From the NCBI RefSeq assembly GCF_040939785.1, contig NZ_CP162553.1, positions 5,599,001-5,663,000 on the forward strand: DNA of 64,000 nucleotides, read 5' to 3'. The notes beneath the pieces were generated by a model. The model was not told the DNA's origin. It ran no database searches and saw only the letters and a list, made by a program, of their open reading frames with translations. Position 1 is the stretch's first letter. Every line of letters begins with the position of its first letter. The DNA is from Bradyrhizobium lupini (GTDB lineage: Bacteria > Pseudomonadota > Alphaproteobacteria > Rhizobiales > Xanthobacteraceae). The position numbers and the translations under genes are program-made. Of this stretch, positions 1-8,419 are shown in pieces.

Positions 1-77
1 TGTTCGGCCGCCCGCAGCCGATCGAACGGATCCTGTTCGACGCGCCCGCCAAATCGTCGCAACGCGACGCGGCCTGA
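1..77 (+). CDS. C-terminal end of an unknown protein (partial, 5' truncated)
   Basis: The window opens inside a reading frame (frame 3) that reads FGRPQPIERILFDAPAKSS and ends at TGA 75-77. Only about 24 residues are visible. No domain can be named. The frame is preferred because its codons have the G/C-rich third positions of neighbouring genes. It lies about 90 bp upstream of the MFS gene on the same strand, so the two could be co-transcribed. Confidence 0.35.
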   Translation, partial: FGRPQPIERILFDAPAKSSQRDAA

Positions 78-165
78 GGGCGGCCGCCCAAGGATCGCTC
101 AATGAGGCATGCGCGAAAAGCGCTTGACCCGGGCAGTCCTGGATGGTCGGAAGGACCGTCCAGGG

Positions 166-1470
166 ATGAAACACACAATGCGGCTTCCGTTCTTCTACGG
201 CTGGGTCGTGGTCGCGGTGACCTTCGTCACCATGGCCATCGGCGTCAACGCGCGCACCGCCTTCTCGCTGTTCTTCCCTCCCATCATCTCCGAATTCGGC
301 TGGGAGCGCGGCGTCACCGCGGGCGCCTTCTCCTTCGGCTTCGTGGTGTCGGGCATGGTCAGCCCGCTGATCGGCCGGCTGATGGACCGCGCCGGCCCGC
401 GCGCGGTGATGGAGCTCGGCGTCGTTCTGATGGGCGGCGGATTGCTGCTCGCGCCGCTCACGAGCCAGCCATGGCATCTCTATGTCACCATCGGCGTCAT
501 GGTCGGCGCCGGTTCGGTGTGTCTCGGCTATTCCGGGCAGTCGTTGTTCCTGCCGAACTGGTTTATCCGCACGCGCGGCCTCGCCATCGGCATCGCCTTC
601 GCCGGGGTCGGCATCGGCTCGGTCACGCTGCTGCCATGGGTGCAACACATGATCGAAGGGACCGGCTGGCGCACCGCCTGCACGGCGATGGGCCTGATGA
701 TCCTGATCGTGCTGGCGCCGATCAATCTGTTCCTGCATCGACGTCCCGAGGATATCGGCCTGCGGCCTGACGGCGATGCGGCCCCGGCCGCAGGCGCCGC
801 AAAATCCGTCTCCAACATCATCGATCCCGTCTGGGCCGGGACCGAATGGACACTCCGGAAAGCGGTCGCCACGACGCGGTTCTGGTGGATCGCGCTCGGC
901 TATTTCTGCGGCCTCTACATCTGGTACGCGGTGCAGGTGCACCAGACCAAATTCCTGCTCGACATCGGCTTCAGCACGGGTGTCGCGGTGTGGGCGCTCG
1001 GCATCGTCAGCCTGCTCGGCATTCCCGGCCAGATCCTGCTCGGCCATGTCTCCGACCGGATCGGGCGGGAATGGGTTTGGGCGATCAGCTGCGCGGGTTT
1101 TGCGATCTCTTTCGCGGCGCTGATGGCCCTGAAATTCCAGCCGTCATTGTGGCTGGTCTATCTCATGGTGTTCACGCAAGGCGCGCTCGGCTACGGCCTG
1201 ACCTCGATCATGGGCGCGGTGGTGTTCGAGATTTTTCAGGGCAAGCACCAGGGCAGCATTTTCGGCACGATCATGCTGGCAGCATTGGCCGGCGGCGCTG
1301 CCGGTCCCTGGGTCACCGGCTTGCTCTACGATCGGGCCGGCGACTACACGCTGGCCTTTGGAGTTGCCATTATCGTGAGTGGGCTGTCGGCGCTCTCGAT
1401 CTGGCAAGCCGCGCCGCGCAAGGTGCGCGCCGTCGCCGGCAAGCTTCAGGCGGGAACCGGCGCCGAATAG
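166..1470 (+). CDS. MFS transporter (OxlT/monocarboxylate-like)
   Basis: This 434-residue inner-membrane protein of the major facilitator superfamily has about 12 hydrophobic segments in two halves. The N-terminal PFFYGWVVV motif followed by a first helix is typical of the oxalate/formate and monocarboxylate antiporter group. The loop motif GRLMDRAGPRAVM (helices 2-3) and its second-half counterpart GHVSDRIGRE are the MFS motif-A signatures. ATG 166 is chosen because AAGGA lies about ten bases upstream and the protein then begins at the usual place before helix 1; ATG 178 is an alternative. The substrate cannot be read from sequence, but an organic acid is most likely. No catabolic gene adjoins it. 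Confidence 0.88.
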   Translation: MKHTMRLPFFYGWVVVAVTFVTMAIGVNARTAFSLFFPPIISEFGWERGVTAGAFSFGFVVSGMVSPLIGRLMDRAGPRAVMELGVVLMGGGLLLAPLTSQPWHLYVTIGVMVGAGSVCLGYSGQSLFLPNWFIRTRGLAIGIAFAGVGIGSVTLLPWVQHMIEGTGWRTACTAMGLMILIVLAPINLFLHRRPEDIGLRPDGDAAPAAGAAKSVSNIIDPVWAGTEWTLRKAVATTRFWWIALGYFCGLYIWYAVQVHQTKFLLDIGFSTGVAVWALGIVSLLGIPGQILLGHVSDRIGREWVWAISCAGFAISFAALMALKFQPSLWLVYLMVFTQGALGYGLTSIMGAVVFEIFQGKHQGSIFGTIMLAALAGGAAGPWVTGLLYDRAGDYTLAFGVAIIVSGLSALSIWQAAPRKVRAVAGKLQAGTGAE

Positions 1471-1642
1471 GTTCCGTGCGCGCCCAATTACCTTCGTTTC
1501 TTTCGCGGAATGTTAATCATGTCGCGTCTTGGCGCGGTGCGAGGGGACTGCAAAAACGACTTGGACACCATGGTGGCGCTAGCGTCAGTTGCAAATTTTC
1601 CCGATGCCTCCGGGTCTAGCGATGTTCGCCTCCGATTGTGCC

Positions 1643-4207
1643 ATGACAGAAACTCCGGAAGTGCTATTGGCCGCGCTCGAACGCGCCGACGAGGGCATCG
1701 TCATCGTCGACAGCGCGCATCGCATCACGCATTTCAATGCCGGTGCGGAGCGGATCTGGAAACTCGCACGCGCTGATGTGCTCGGTCACGACGCCGAAAT
1801 TCTCACCCTCAAATGCCTTCAGGCCGATCCGGTTGCAGAATTCCGTGACGAGATCAGCCTCGTGCGAAACGACGGCAGCCGCATCCGGGCGGCCATCTCG
1901 CTTTCATCCATTGCAAGTGGAGGCATCACCTATCGCATCGTGTTCGTGCGCGACGTCACCGCGGATGCCGAACGCCGCGCCAGGATCGGGCTTCTCCACG
2001 CCGTCTCCGACCAGACCAACCGCGCGGTGCTCATCACCGACACCGACCAGAACATCGTCTACGTCAATGCCGCCTTCACGACGCTGTTCGGCTACACCAG
2101 CGAGGAAGCCGAGGGCCGCCGTGCCAGGGGCCTGCTCGCCGGCCGCCACACCGATCGCAAGGCCGTTGCGAAGCTCGTCAAGCGCCTGATGGAGGGTGGC
2201 CACCGCGGCGAGGTCGAGATGCTCGCCTATGACAAGGACGGCGAGGAGATCTGGGTCTGCGCTCGCATCGATGCCTTCCGCGACAGGAAGGGCCAGGTCA
2301 AGCACATCTTCGCGCTGCTCGAGGATATCACCGAGACCAAGCAGCTGCGCTCGCTGCAGCAGCTCATCATGGGCGCGCTGGCTGACGAGGTTCCGATCGG
2401 CGAGATCGCCGACCGGCTGTGCCGCCGTGTCGAGCAGATCGCGCCCGACGTCGTCTGTTCGCTGCTTCATATCGATGCCGCGGGCCTGATCCATCCGCTC
2501 GGCGGCCCAAGCCTGCCCGAGGACTATTCCCGCGCACTGGACGGCGTTGCCATCGGCCCCAATGTCGGCTCGTGCGGAACCGCGGCCTTCTACGGCGAGC
2601 CGGTGCTGGCGACGGATCTGGAGACCGATCCGCGCTGGCGGCCGTACAAGGCGATGCCGCTCGCGATTGGCCTGCGCGCATGCTGGTCGACGCCGGTCAA
2701 GGCCAAGGACGGACGGGTCATCGCCACGTTCGCCTTCTACTACCGGGAGCCGCGCGCGCCGAGCAATTGGCATCGGCGCATCGTCGAGGCCTGCGTCAAT
2801 CTCGGCGCTTTCGCGATCGAGCGCAAGGAAGCGCGCGCCGAGATCGCGCGGCTCGCCTATCACGATATCCTCACCGGCCTGCCGAACCGCGCGCAATTGC
2901 GGCGCCTGATCACCACCGCCATCGATGCCTGCCCGACCGGCAGCCACGTCGCGCTGGCCTTCCTCGACGTCGATCATTTCAAGGACGTCAACGACACACT
3001 CGGTCATGCCGCCGGCGACGAGCTCCTGATCCAGCTCGCGCAGCGCCTGCGCGAGCAGATCGGGCCCGAGGACATGCTGGGGCGACTCGGCGGCGACGAG
3101 TTCGTGATCCTGCTGCCGCAGCGCAACGCCGAGGGTGCCGAGCGCGTCGCGGCCGGAATCACCGAAGCGCTGGCCGCGCCGCTGCGGCTCGGCTCGAGGC
3201 AGCTGCAGATGTCGGCGAGCATCGGCGTCAGCCTCTATCCCGATCACGCCACCGACATCGACACGCTGATGCAGCAGGCGGACGCGGCCATGTACATGGC
3301 CAAGCAGGCCGGCCGCTCGACCCATCGCCTGTTCAGCGCCGAGATGAACGGGCTCACCGAGCAGCGGCTGGCCTTGATTGCGGCGCTGCGCCGCGCCATC
3401 GCCGAGGGCGCGCTGACCCTCCGCTATCAGCCGCAGATCCGCAGCTGCGACGGCGCGATCCATGGCGTCGAGGCGCTGGCGCGCTGGCACGATGCCGAGC
3501 TCGGCGACGTCTCGCCGGCAAAATTCATCCCACTCGCCGAAGAGTGCGGCCTGATCGAGCAGATCGGCCTGTGGTCGGTGCGCGAGGCCTGCCGGCAGAT
3601 GGCGAGCTGGCGCCGCGCTGGGCTGAACATTCCATCCGTGTCGGTGAATCTGTCGCCGATCAATTTCCGCAACGTCACGCTGGCCGCGCGGCTCAAGGAT
3701 ATCCTCGCCGAATACGATCTGCCGGCGGATGCGCTGATGCTCGAGATCACCGAGGGCGCGTTCATGCAGGACAGCGTCGCCGCGCTCGAGACGATGAACG
3801 CGATCCGGGAGCTCGGCGTCGGGCTTTCCGTGGACGATTTCGGCACCGGCTATTCCAGCCTCAGCCGGCTCGCCCATCTGCCGATCCGCGAGCTCAAGAT
3901 CGACCGCAGCTTCATGCGCGACATCGAGCGTGACGCCGGCGCGCTCGCGATCGCCACCGCTGTGGTGCGCGTCGGGCAGGGCCTCGGCATGACTGTCGTC
4001 GGCGAAGGGGTTGAGACCGAGGCGCAGCGCAAGGTGCTGGCCGAGCTCGGCTGCGACGTCGTGCAAGGCTTCCTCTACGCGCCCGCGCTGGCGCCCGTCG
4101 CGTTCGAGCGCTGGCTGATCGAGCACTGCGCCGAGCAGGCGCAGGCGATGCTGGCTCGTCTCGACATTGCACCGGCCGGCGCGACCGCGGTGAAGCGGTC
4201 GGCGTAG
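1643..4207 (+). CDS. PAS-PAS-GAF-GGDEF-EAL cyclic-di-GMP signalling protein
   Basis: This is a bifunctional-architecture c-di-GMP protein of about 854 residues. In order it has PAS at about 5-110, PAS at about 125-235, GAF at about 255-400, GGDEF at about 410-575 and EAL at about 590-840. The cyclase active-site motif GGDEF is intact (first Gly near residue 483). The position of the inhibitory RxxD site reads GPED, so product inhibition at the I-site is probably absent. The EAL domain keeps EAL, the SVNLSP Asn, EITEG, DDFGTGYSS, LKIDRSF, the VGEGVET Glu and the VVQGF Gln, so phosphodiesterase activity is plausible. There is no transmembrane segment, so it should be a cytosolic sensor. The start is uncertain (TTG 1589, ATG 1604, 1622 or 1643) because no clear ribosome site precedes any of them. 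Confidence 0.92.
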   Translation: MTETPEVLLAALERADEGIVIVDSAHRITHFNAGAERIWKLARADVLGHDAEILTLKCLQADPVAEFRDEISLVRNDGSRIRAAISLSSIASGGITYRIVFVRDVTADAERRARIGLLHAVSDQTNRAVLITDTDQNIVYVNAAFTTLFGYTSEEAEGRRARGLLAGRHTDRKAVAKLVKRLMEGGHRGEVEMLAYDKDGEEIWVCARIDAFRDRKGQVKHIFALLEDITETKQLRSLQQLIMGALADEVPIGEIADRLCRRVEQIAPDVVCSLLHIDAAGLIHPLGGPSLPEDYSRALDGVAIGPNVGSCGTAAFYGEPVLATDLETDPRWRPYKAMPLAIGLRACWSTPVKAKDGRVIATFAFYYREPRAPSNWHRRIVEACVNLGAFAIERKEARAEIARLAYHDILTGLPNRAQLRRLITTAIDACPTGSHVALAFLDVDHFKDVNDTLGHAAGDELLIQLAQRLREQIGPEDMLGRLGGDEFVILLPQRNAEGAERVAAGITEALAAPLRLGSRQLQMSASIGVSLYPDHATDIDTLMQQADAAMYMAKQAGRSTHRLFSAEMNGLTEQRLALIAALRRAIAEGALTLRYQPQIRSCDGAIHGVEALARWHDAELGDVSPAKFIPLAEECGLIEQIGLWSVREACRQMASWRRAGLNIPSVSVNLSPINFRNVTLAARLKDILAEYDLPADALMLEITEGAFMQDSVAALETMNAIRELGVGLSVDDFGTGYSSLSRLAHLPIRELKIDRSFMRDIERDAGALAIATAVVRVGQGLGMTVVGEGVETEAQRKVLAELGCDVVQGFLYAPALAPVAFERWLIEHCAEQAQAMLARLDIAPAGATAVKRSA

Positions 4208-4272
4208 GGCGTCTACTCTCGGAGCCGCCACGGCAGCAACGACCGGCTAGTCATCGAAATCAACCAAACGCG

Positions 4273-4557
4273 TTACTTCGATCGTGTCTGGTTTGATTTT
4301 GCTCGGCATTGACGCGGCAATGCATAGTGAACGGTCAGCAGGCTTTCGTTCCTGTCATCGAAAATCAAATGATCGGTCAAGGCCATTTCCGCGCGCATCG
4401 CGTTGCAGCAGAAGATCATCCATCGATTGAACGTGGGCAGCTGGCTCATGGAGCGGTAAAGCTCGCCACATTCGATGGTCAGGTTCTGCCGGCCTTGCGC
4501 ATTCGCCAATTCGAGCCGGGATCGAATCTCTTGCCGGAAACCATCCGTTGAAACCAT
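4273..4557 (-). CDS. Small conserved hypothetical protein
   Basis: This 94-residue soluble protein begins MVSTDGFRQEIRSRLELA. It carries a central segment (LTIECGELYRSMSQLPTFNRW, then FCCNAMRAEM) resembling small alphaproteobacterial proteins with an NxGELHR...NRMxxCCxxM pattern. I remember that pattern but cannot assign a function to it. The start at 4557 is supported by GGAG five bases upstream; an in-frame ATG at 4635 would add 26 residues and has no ribosome site. It is a lone gene with the opposite orientation to both neighbours. Confidence 0.6.
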   Translation of the reverse strand: MVSTDGFRQEIRSRLELANAQGRQNLTIECGELYRSMSQLPTFNRWMIFCCNAMRAEMALTDHLIFDDRNESLLTVHYALPRQCRAKSNQTRSK

Positions 4558-4973
4558 GCGACTCCGATAGCCGAAAACCCTTCTGAGAGGGGGATCAGCC
4601 GGCCAGTATTGAAATCGAGCGATGAGCCCCGTCAACTCAGACGTCAGGCCGTGTGACCATAGAGCAATGCCAACACAAAGATACAGCTAATAAAGCCGAT
4701 CGGATCGATGCGCTCGTCTCGCTATTGGGTGACGGCGTTCCTATATGCTCGAGATCACCGCCCGCCCTTGGCAGTTATCGGTGACTGAGAGCATTGCGCT
4801 CCCGCCTCAACCACGCAGGCGGTCGGATGTCCGATATCCCAAAATACAAATCTCCTGGACTGATTGGTATCTCGGGTGCCGGTGCGGGTCGCTTCGTCGG
4901 CCTGCATGCGGCGGAATCCATTTTCAATTGATCTGCGGCAGCGATCTCGCACGCAGATCGTCAGGAGGTTTAC
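4558..4973. other. Gene-poor intergenic region
   Basis: About 416 bases separate the minus-strand small gene from the plus-strand mannose operon. Short open frames exist on both strands, but none has a ribosome site or a recognisable product. The promoter of the operon should lie here. The only clear signal is the AGGAGG at 4963-4968 that serves the next gene. Confidence 0.5.
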
Positions 4974-5165
4974 GTGGCAAACACAGCAACGATCCGAAAT
5001 TCGAACGGACTTCCGGCCACATTCACGGGATCGAAGACCGGGCAGGACGACGCTCCGTTTGTCTTCGTCAAGGTCGGCGATGAAGAGCGCCGCATGCGAA
5101 GGGCCGAATGGGATGCGCTTCCGCCCTGGACCGGTCCGCGCCCGGCACGAACAGTCAACGACTGA
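4974..5165 (+). CDS. Small hypothetical protein, first gene of the mannose operon
   Basis: This 63-residue acidic/basic mixed protein has no signal peptide or membrane segment. The GTG start at 4974 follows a perfect AGGAGG at 4963-4968, the strongest ribosome site in the region, so translation is credible despite the small size. It contains FVFVKVGDEERRMRRAEWDA and ends 24 bases before manA on the same strand. That places it at the head of the manA-glycosyltransferase-GH130 operon. I recognise no family and assign no function. Confidence 0.7.
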   Translation: MANTATIRNSNGLPATFTGSKTGQDDAPFVFVKVGDEERRMRRAEWDALPPWTGPRPARTVND

Positions 5166-5189
5166 TCGCACAGCCTTGGGGAGTCCCGC

Positions 5190-6155
5190 TTGACGGTCGA
5201 ACATGCCATCGTGCGAACCAAGCCGAAGCCCTGGGGCAGCCTCGATCTGCGGCCCTGGAGTGAGACGTCGACGAGCGACGGGCCGATCGGGGAATTGTGG
5301 TTCGAGCGCCCGGGTCTTGCTGCGCCGAAGACGACGTTGCTGCTCAAAATGCTCTTCACCACCGAGCCCCTGTCGATTCAAGTTCACCCGGATGATGCGT
5401 TCGCGCGCTCGATCGGCCTTGCCAACGGCAAGACCGAAGCCTGGTACATCGTCTCTGCGATCCCTGGTGCCGGGGTCGCGGTGGGGCTGAACCATCCGCG
5501 CTCCGCCGCGGAGTTGCGAACCGCGATCACTGATGGCTCGATCGCCGATATCGTGGATTGGCAGCCGGTTCATCCAGGCGACGTCATTCTCATTCCTGCT
5601 GGAACGATCCACGCGATCGGCGCCGGCATCGTGCTCGTGGAAATCCAGCAGCACAGCGACGCCACGTTCCGGCTGTTCGACTATGGACGAGCGCGCGAAC
5701 TGCACATCGACCATGCCGTCGCGGTGGCGACGGCAGGCCCACGCCAGATTCAATCGCCGTCCGAACGCCTGAGCGGCGCGCGAACGGTCCTCACGGTCAA
5801 TTCCTATTTTGCGCTGGAGCAGACGGACCTTGCTCCTGGCTCCGTTTGGATGCTCGACGCACCGAAAGAGACCTGGCTGCTGGCGATCGAAGGCCACGCC
5901 CAACTCGGCTCGACGAGGCTGGCGCCGGGGGAGGCGTTCTTCCTGGAAGCCGACCACGCGGAAATCGAGGTCGGTGCGAGCGGCTTGAAAGCGCTGCTGG
6001 CCTATCCCGGCCCGAAGATAAACCCTGCTGCGCTAACAGAGCGCAGCGCCGCGAGCGCCAGTCGCGCACCGCACGCCTTTCCCGGCACCTTGGTCCCGTC
6101 TCCCGTCGAGACCGCCACGCTCAAACAATCGGAGACGCCAAATTGGCTGCCGTAA
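5190..6155 (+). CDS. manA: Mannose-6-phosphate isomerase, class I
   Basis: This 321-residue cupin-fold metalloenzyme should interconvert mannose-6-phosphate and fructose-6-phosphate in the cytosol. Visible family features are the N-terminal KPKPWGS segment, the metal-binding region IQVHPDD near residue 65, GKTEAWYI, the conserved PAGTIHAIGAG segment near 150 and the EIQQ(H)SD motif. The length fits the short bacterial ManA type. The start is TTG 5190, with GGGGAG seven bases upstream. Its end overlaps the next gene, also started by TTG, by 13 bases, which indicates translational coupling. Its place beside a glycosyltransferase and a GH130 phosphorylase suggests it links a mannose-containing glycan to central metabolism. 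Confidence 0.93.
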   Translation: MTVEHAIVRTKPKPWGSLDLRPWSETSTSDGPIGELWFERPGLAAPKTTLLLKMLFTTEPLSIQVHPDDAFARSIGLANGKTEAWYIVSAIPGAGVAVGLNHPRSAAELRTAITDGSIADIVDWQPVHPGDVILIPAGTIHAIGAGIVLVEIQQHSDATFRLFDYGRARELHIDHAVAVATAGPRQIQSPSERLSGARTVLTVNSYFALEQTDLAPGSVWMLDAPKETWLLAIEGHAQLGSTRLAPGEAFFLEADHAEIEVGASGLKALLAYPGPKINPAALTERSAASASRAPHAFPGTLVPSPVETATLKQSETPNWLP

Positions 6156-8419
6156 ATCGTATTGCATTCATCGGCAATTCGCTTCCCCGCCGCTGCGGCA
6201 TCGCGACCTTCACCACCGACTTGCAGAGCGCCGTTGCGGCGTCCCGGAGTGATCTGGAGACGGTCATCGTCGCGATGACCGATCACGGCCAGGTCTACGA
6301 TTATCCTGCCACCGTGGGCCTGGAGATCAACGACGACAGGCAAGATGATTATGTCCGTGCGGCTGCCTATCTGAATAGCGGCGGCTTCGAGGCCGTTTCG
6401 CTGCAACACGAATTCGGCATTTTCGGCGGCGAAGCCGGATGCCAGATCATGGCGCTTCTGTCGCGCCTGACCATACCGATCGTGACAACCCTGCATACGG
6501 TCTTGTCCGAGCCGACCGAGGCTCAGCGCGACGTCATCACGCGCATCGTCGAGTGCTCGTCCAAGATCGTCGTGATGGCTGAAAAAGGCCGGGAGTTGTT
6601 GCGCTCCGTCTATCACGTGGCTGACGAGAAGATCGAGATCATCCCGCAAGGCATCCCGGAATTTGCGTTCGTCGAACCCGACGCGGCCAAGGCTGCGCTC
6701 GGATTCAGCAACAAGTCGGTCATCCTGACCTTCGGATTGCTGTCGCCGAACAAGGGCATCGAAGTCATGATCGATGCGATGCCTTCGATTCTGAAGACCC
6801 GACCCGACGCCGTTTACGTCGTCCTCGGTGCGACGCATCCCAACCTCGTGCGCGACCGTGGCGAAGCTTATCGTGAGTCCCTGATGGCGCACGCGCGCCA
6901 GGCTGGCGTCGAGGATCACGTCGTGTTCCTCGATCAGTTCGTCGACAAGAAAACGCTGCTCGATTTCATCTCGATGTCCGACGTCTACGTGACGCCGTAC
7001 CTCAGTGAGGCCCAGATGACCTCGGGCACGCTGGCCTACAGTTTTGGCCTCGGTAAAGCCGTGGTGTCCACCCCGTATTGGCATGCCCGTGAACTATTGG
7101 CCGAGGGCCGCGGCATCCTGGTTCCGTTTGGCGACGCGGCAGCGCTCGGCATTGAAATCGCCAAGTTGCTCACCAACGACGTGCTTCGGCAGGCGATGCG
7201 CAAGCGCGCCTTTTCGAGCAGCCGCGCGATGACATGGGAAAGAACCGCCGAGCGCTATATGTCGGTCTTCGAGAACGCCGGCCGCCGGCATCGGCTCAAG
7301 ACCATCGCGCGTATGGATACTGGCACGCTGCTGCGCGACAGCCGCGCCCCGCCGGAAATGCAGCTCGGCCATTTCCTGTCGATGTGCGACGACACGGGAC
7401 TGTTTCAGCATGCCGTTCATAGCGTGCCGGATCGTGCCCACGGCTATTGCGTCGACGACAACGCCCGGGCGCTGCTCGTGGCCTGTGCGCTCAACAATCC
7501 GGGTGAAGAGCGGCTGCCGGAAGCGCTGACGGCGCGATTTGCCGCTTTCGTCCAGCACGCCTGGAATCCGGATACACGACGATTTCGCAATTTCATGGGC
7601 TTCAACCGCTGCTGGTTGGAGGACAAGGGGTCGGAGGACAGTCACGGACGTACGCTCTGGGCCTTGGGCGTGTGCGCGTTGACCGACGCCAGCTCGTCGC
7701 GGCGCTCATGGGCCGCGGCCTTGTTTTCCGAAGCAATGGCGACAGTGGAAGATTTTCGTTCGCCCCGTGCGTGGGCGTTCGTATTGCTGGGCCTCGATGC
7801 TTACTGCTCGGCTGTCCCGGGCGATGTCCAGGCGACCCGCCTGCGTGCCGTGCTTGCCGATCGGTTGATCTTGATCTTCGACACCGTGGCAACCGGCGAT
7901 TGGGTCTGGTTCGAGGACGGGTTGGCCTATGATAACGCGCGCTTGCCCCAGGCGCTGATCATAACCGGTCTTGCCATCAAGACATCGCGCTATGTCAATA
8001 TCGGGCTGGAGTCGTTGCGCTGGCTTGTGAAGCGGCAAACCTCAGCGAAAGGCCAATTCCGCCCGATCGGCACGGCGGGGTTTGGCGATCGACGCCAGCC
8101 GTCGCAAGCCTTCGACCAGCAGCCGCTGGAGGCCGCGGCGACCATCGCGGCATGCCTCGCCGCATGGCGGGCCGATCACGATGTCGAGTGGAAAGCCGAA
8201 GCCGCGCGGGTCTTCGCGTGGTTTCTGGGCAGCAACGACCTGTCGGCCTCGCTGGTCGATCTGGAGACCGGAAGCTGCCGGGATGGCCTGCACCCCGATC
8301 GTCCCAATGAGAACCGCGGAGGGGAATCCGTGGTGTCTTATTTGCTTGGGCTTTCCGAGATTCGGCAAATTGCCCGCCTGAGCGAAAGCCGGGCCAAGCC
8401 TGCTCCTCTCGTCGCTTGA
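6143..8419 (+). CDS. GT4 glycosyltransferase fused to a C-terminal barrel-like domain
   Basis: This 758-residue two-part cytosolic protein starts with TTG 6143, preceded by GGAG and overlapping manA. Residues 1 to about 375 form a GT-B glycosyltransferase of family 4. They include IAFIGNSLPRRCGIATFT (the glycine-rich N-terminal loop), LQHEFGIFGG, FGLLSPNKGIEVMI at the start of the second Rossmann domain, and SGTLAYSFGLGKAVVSTPY in the donor-binding region. Residues about 395-758 form an all-helical domain with SVPDRAHGYCVDDNARALL, GRTLWALG and NENRGGESVVSYLLGL, which looks like an (alpha/alpha)6 fold. The fusion next to manA and GH130 suggests synthesis of a mannose-containing oligosaccharide. 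Donor and acceptor are unknown. Confidence 0.88.
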   Translation: MAAVNRIAFIGNSLPRRCGIATFTTDLQSAVAASRSDLETVIVAMTDHGQVYDYPATVGLEINDDRQDDYVRAAAYLNSGGFEAVSLQHEFGIFGGEAGCQIMALLSRLTIPIVTTLHTVLSEPTEAQRDVITRIVECSSKIVVMAEKGRELLRSVYHVADEKIEIIPQGIPEFAFVEPDAAKAALGFSNKSVILTFGLLSPNKGIEVMIDAMPSILKTRPDAVYVVLGATHPNLVRDRGEAYRESLMAHARQAGVEDHVVFLDQFVDKKTLLDFISMSDVYVTPYLSEAQMTSGTLAYSFGLGKAVVSTPYWHARELLAEGRGILVPFGDAAALGIEIAKLLTNDVLRQAMRKRAFSSSRAMTWERTAERYMSVFENAGRRHRLKTIARMDTGTLLRDSRAPPEMQLGHFLSMCDDTGLFQHAVHSVPDRAHGYCVDDNARALLVACALNNPGEERLPEALTARFAAFVQHAWNPDTRRFRNFMGFNRCWLEDKGSEDSHGRTLWALGVCALTDASSSRRSWAAALFSEAMATVEDFRSPRAWAFVLLGLDAYCSAVPGDVQATRLRAVLADRLILIFDTVATGDWVWFEDGLAYDNARLPQALIITGLAIKTSRYVNIGLESLRWLVKRQTSAKGQFRPIGTAGFGDRRQPSQAFDQQPLEAAATIAACLAAWRADHDVEWKAEAARVFAWFLGSNDLSASLVDLETGSCRDGLHPDRPNENRGGESVVSYLLGLSEIRQIARLSESRAKPAPLVA

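Noticed and set aside
1904..4231. 775-codon open frame on the minus strand
   Set aside because: It lies opposite the PAS-GGDEF-EAL gene and is the usual antisense shadow in GC-rich DNA: no domain, very Arg/Asp/Ala/His-rich, no ribosome site.
4755..5957. 400-codon minus-strand frame over the small gene and manA
   Set aside because: The plus strand has clear ManA motifs and ribosome sites; this frame has neither.
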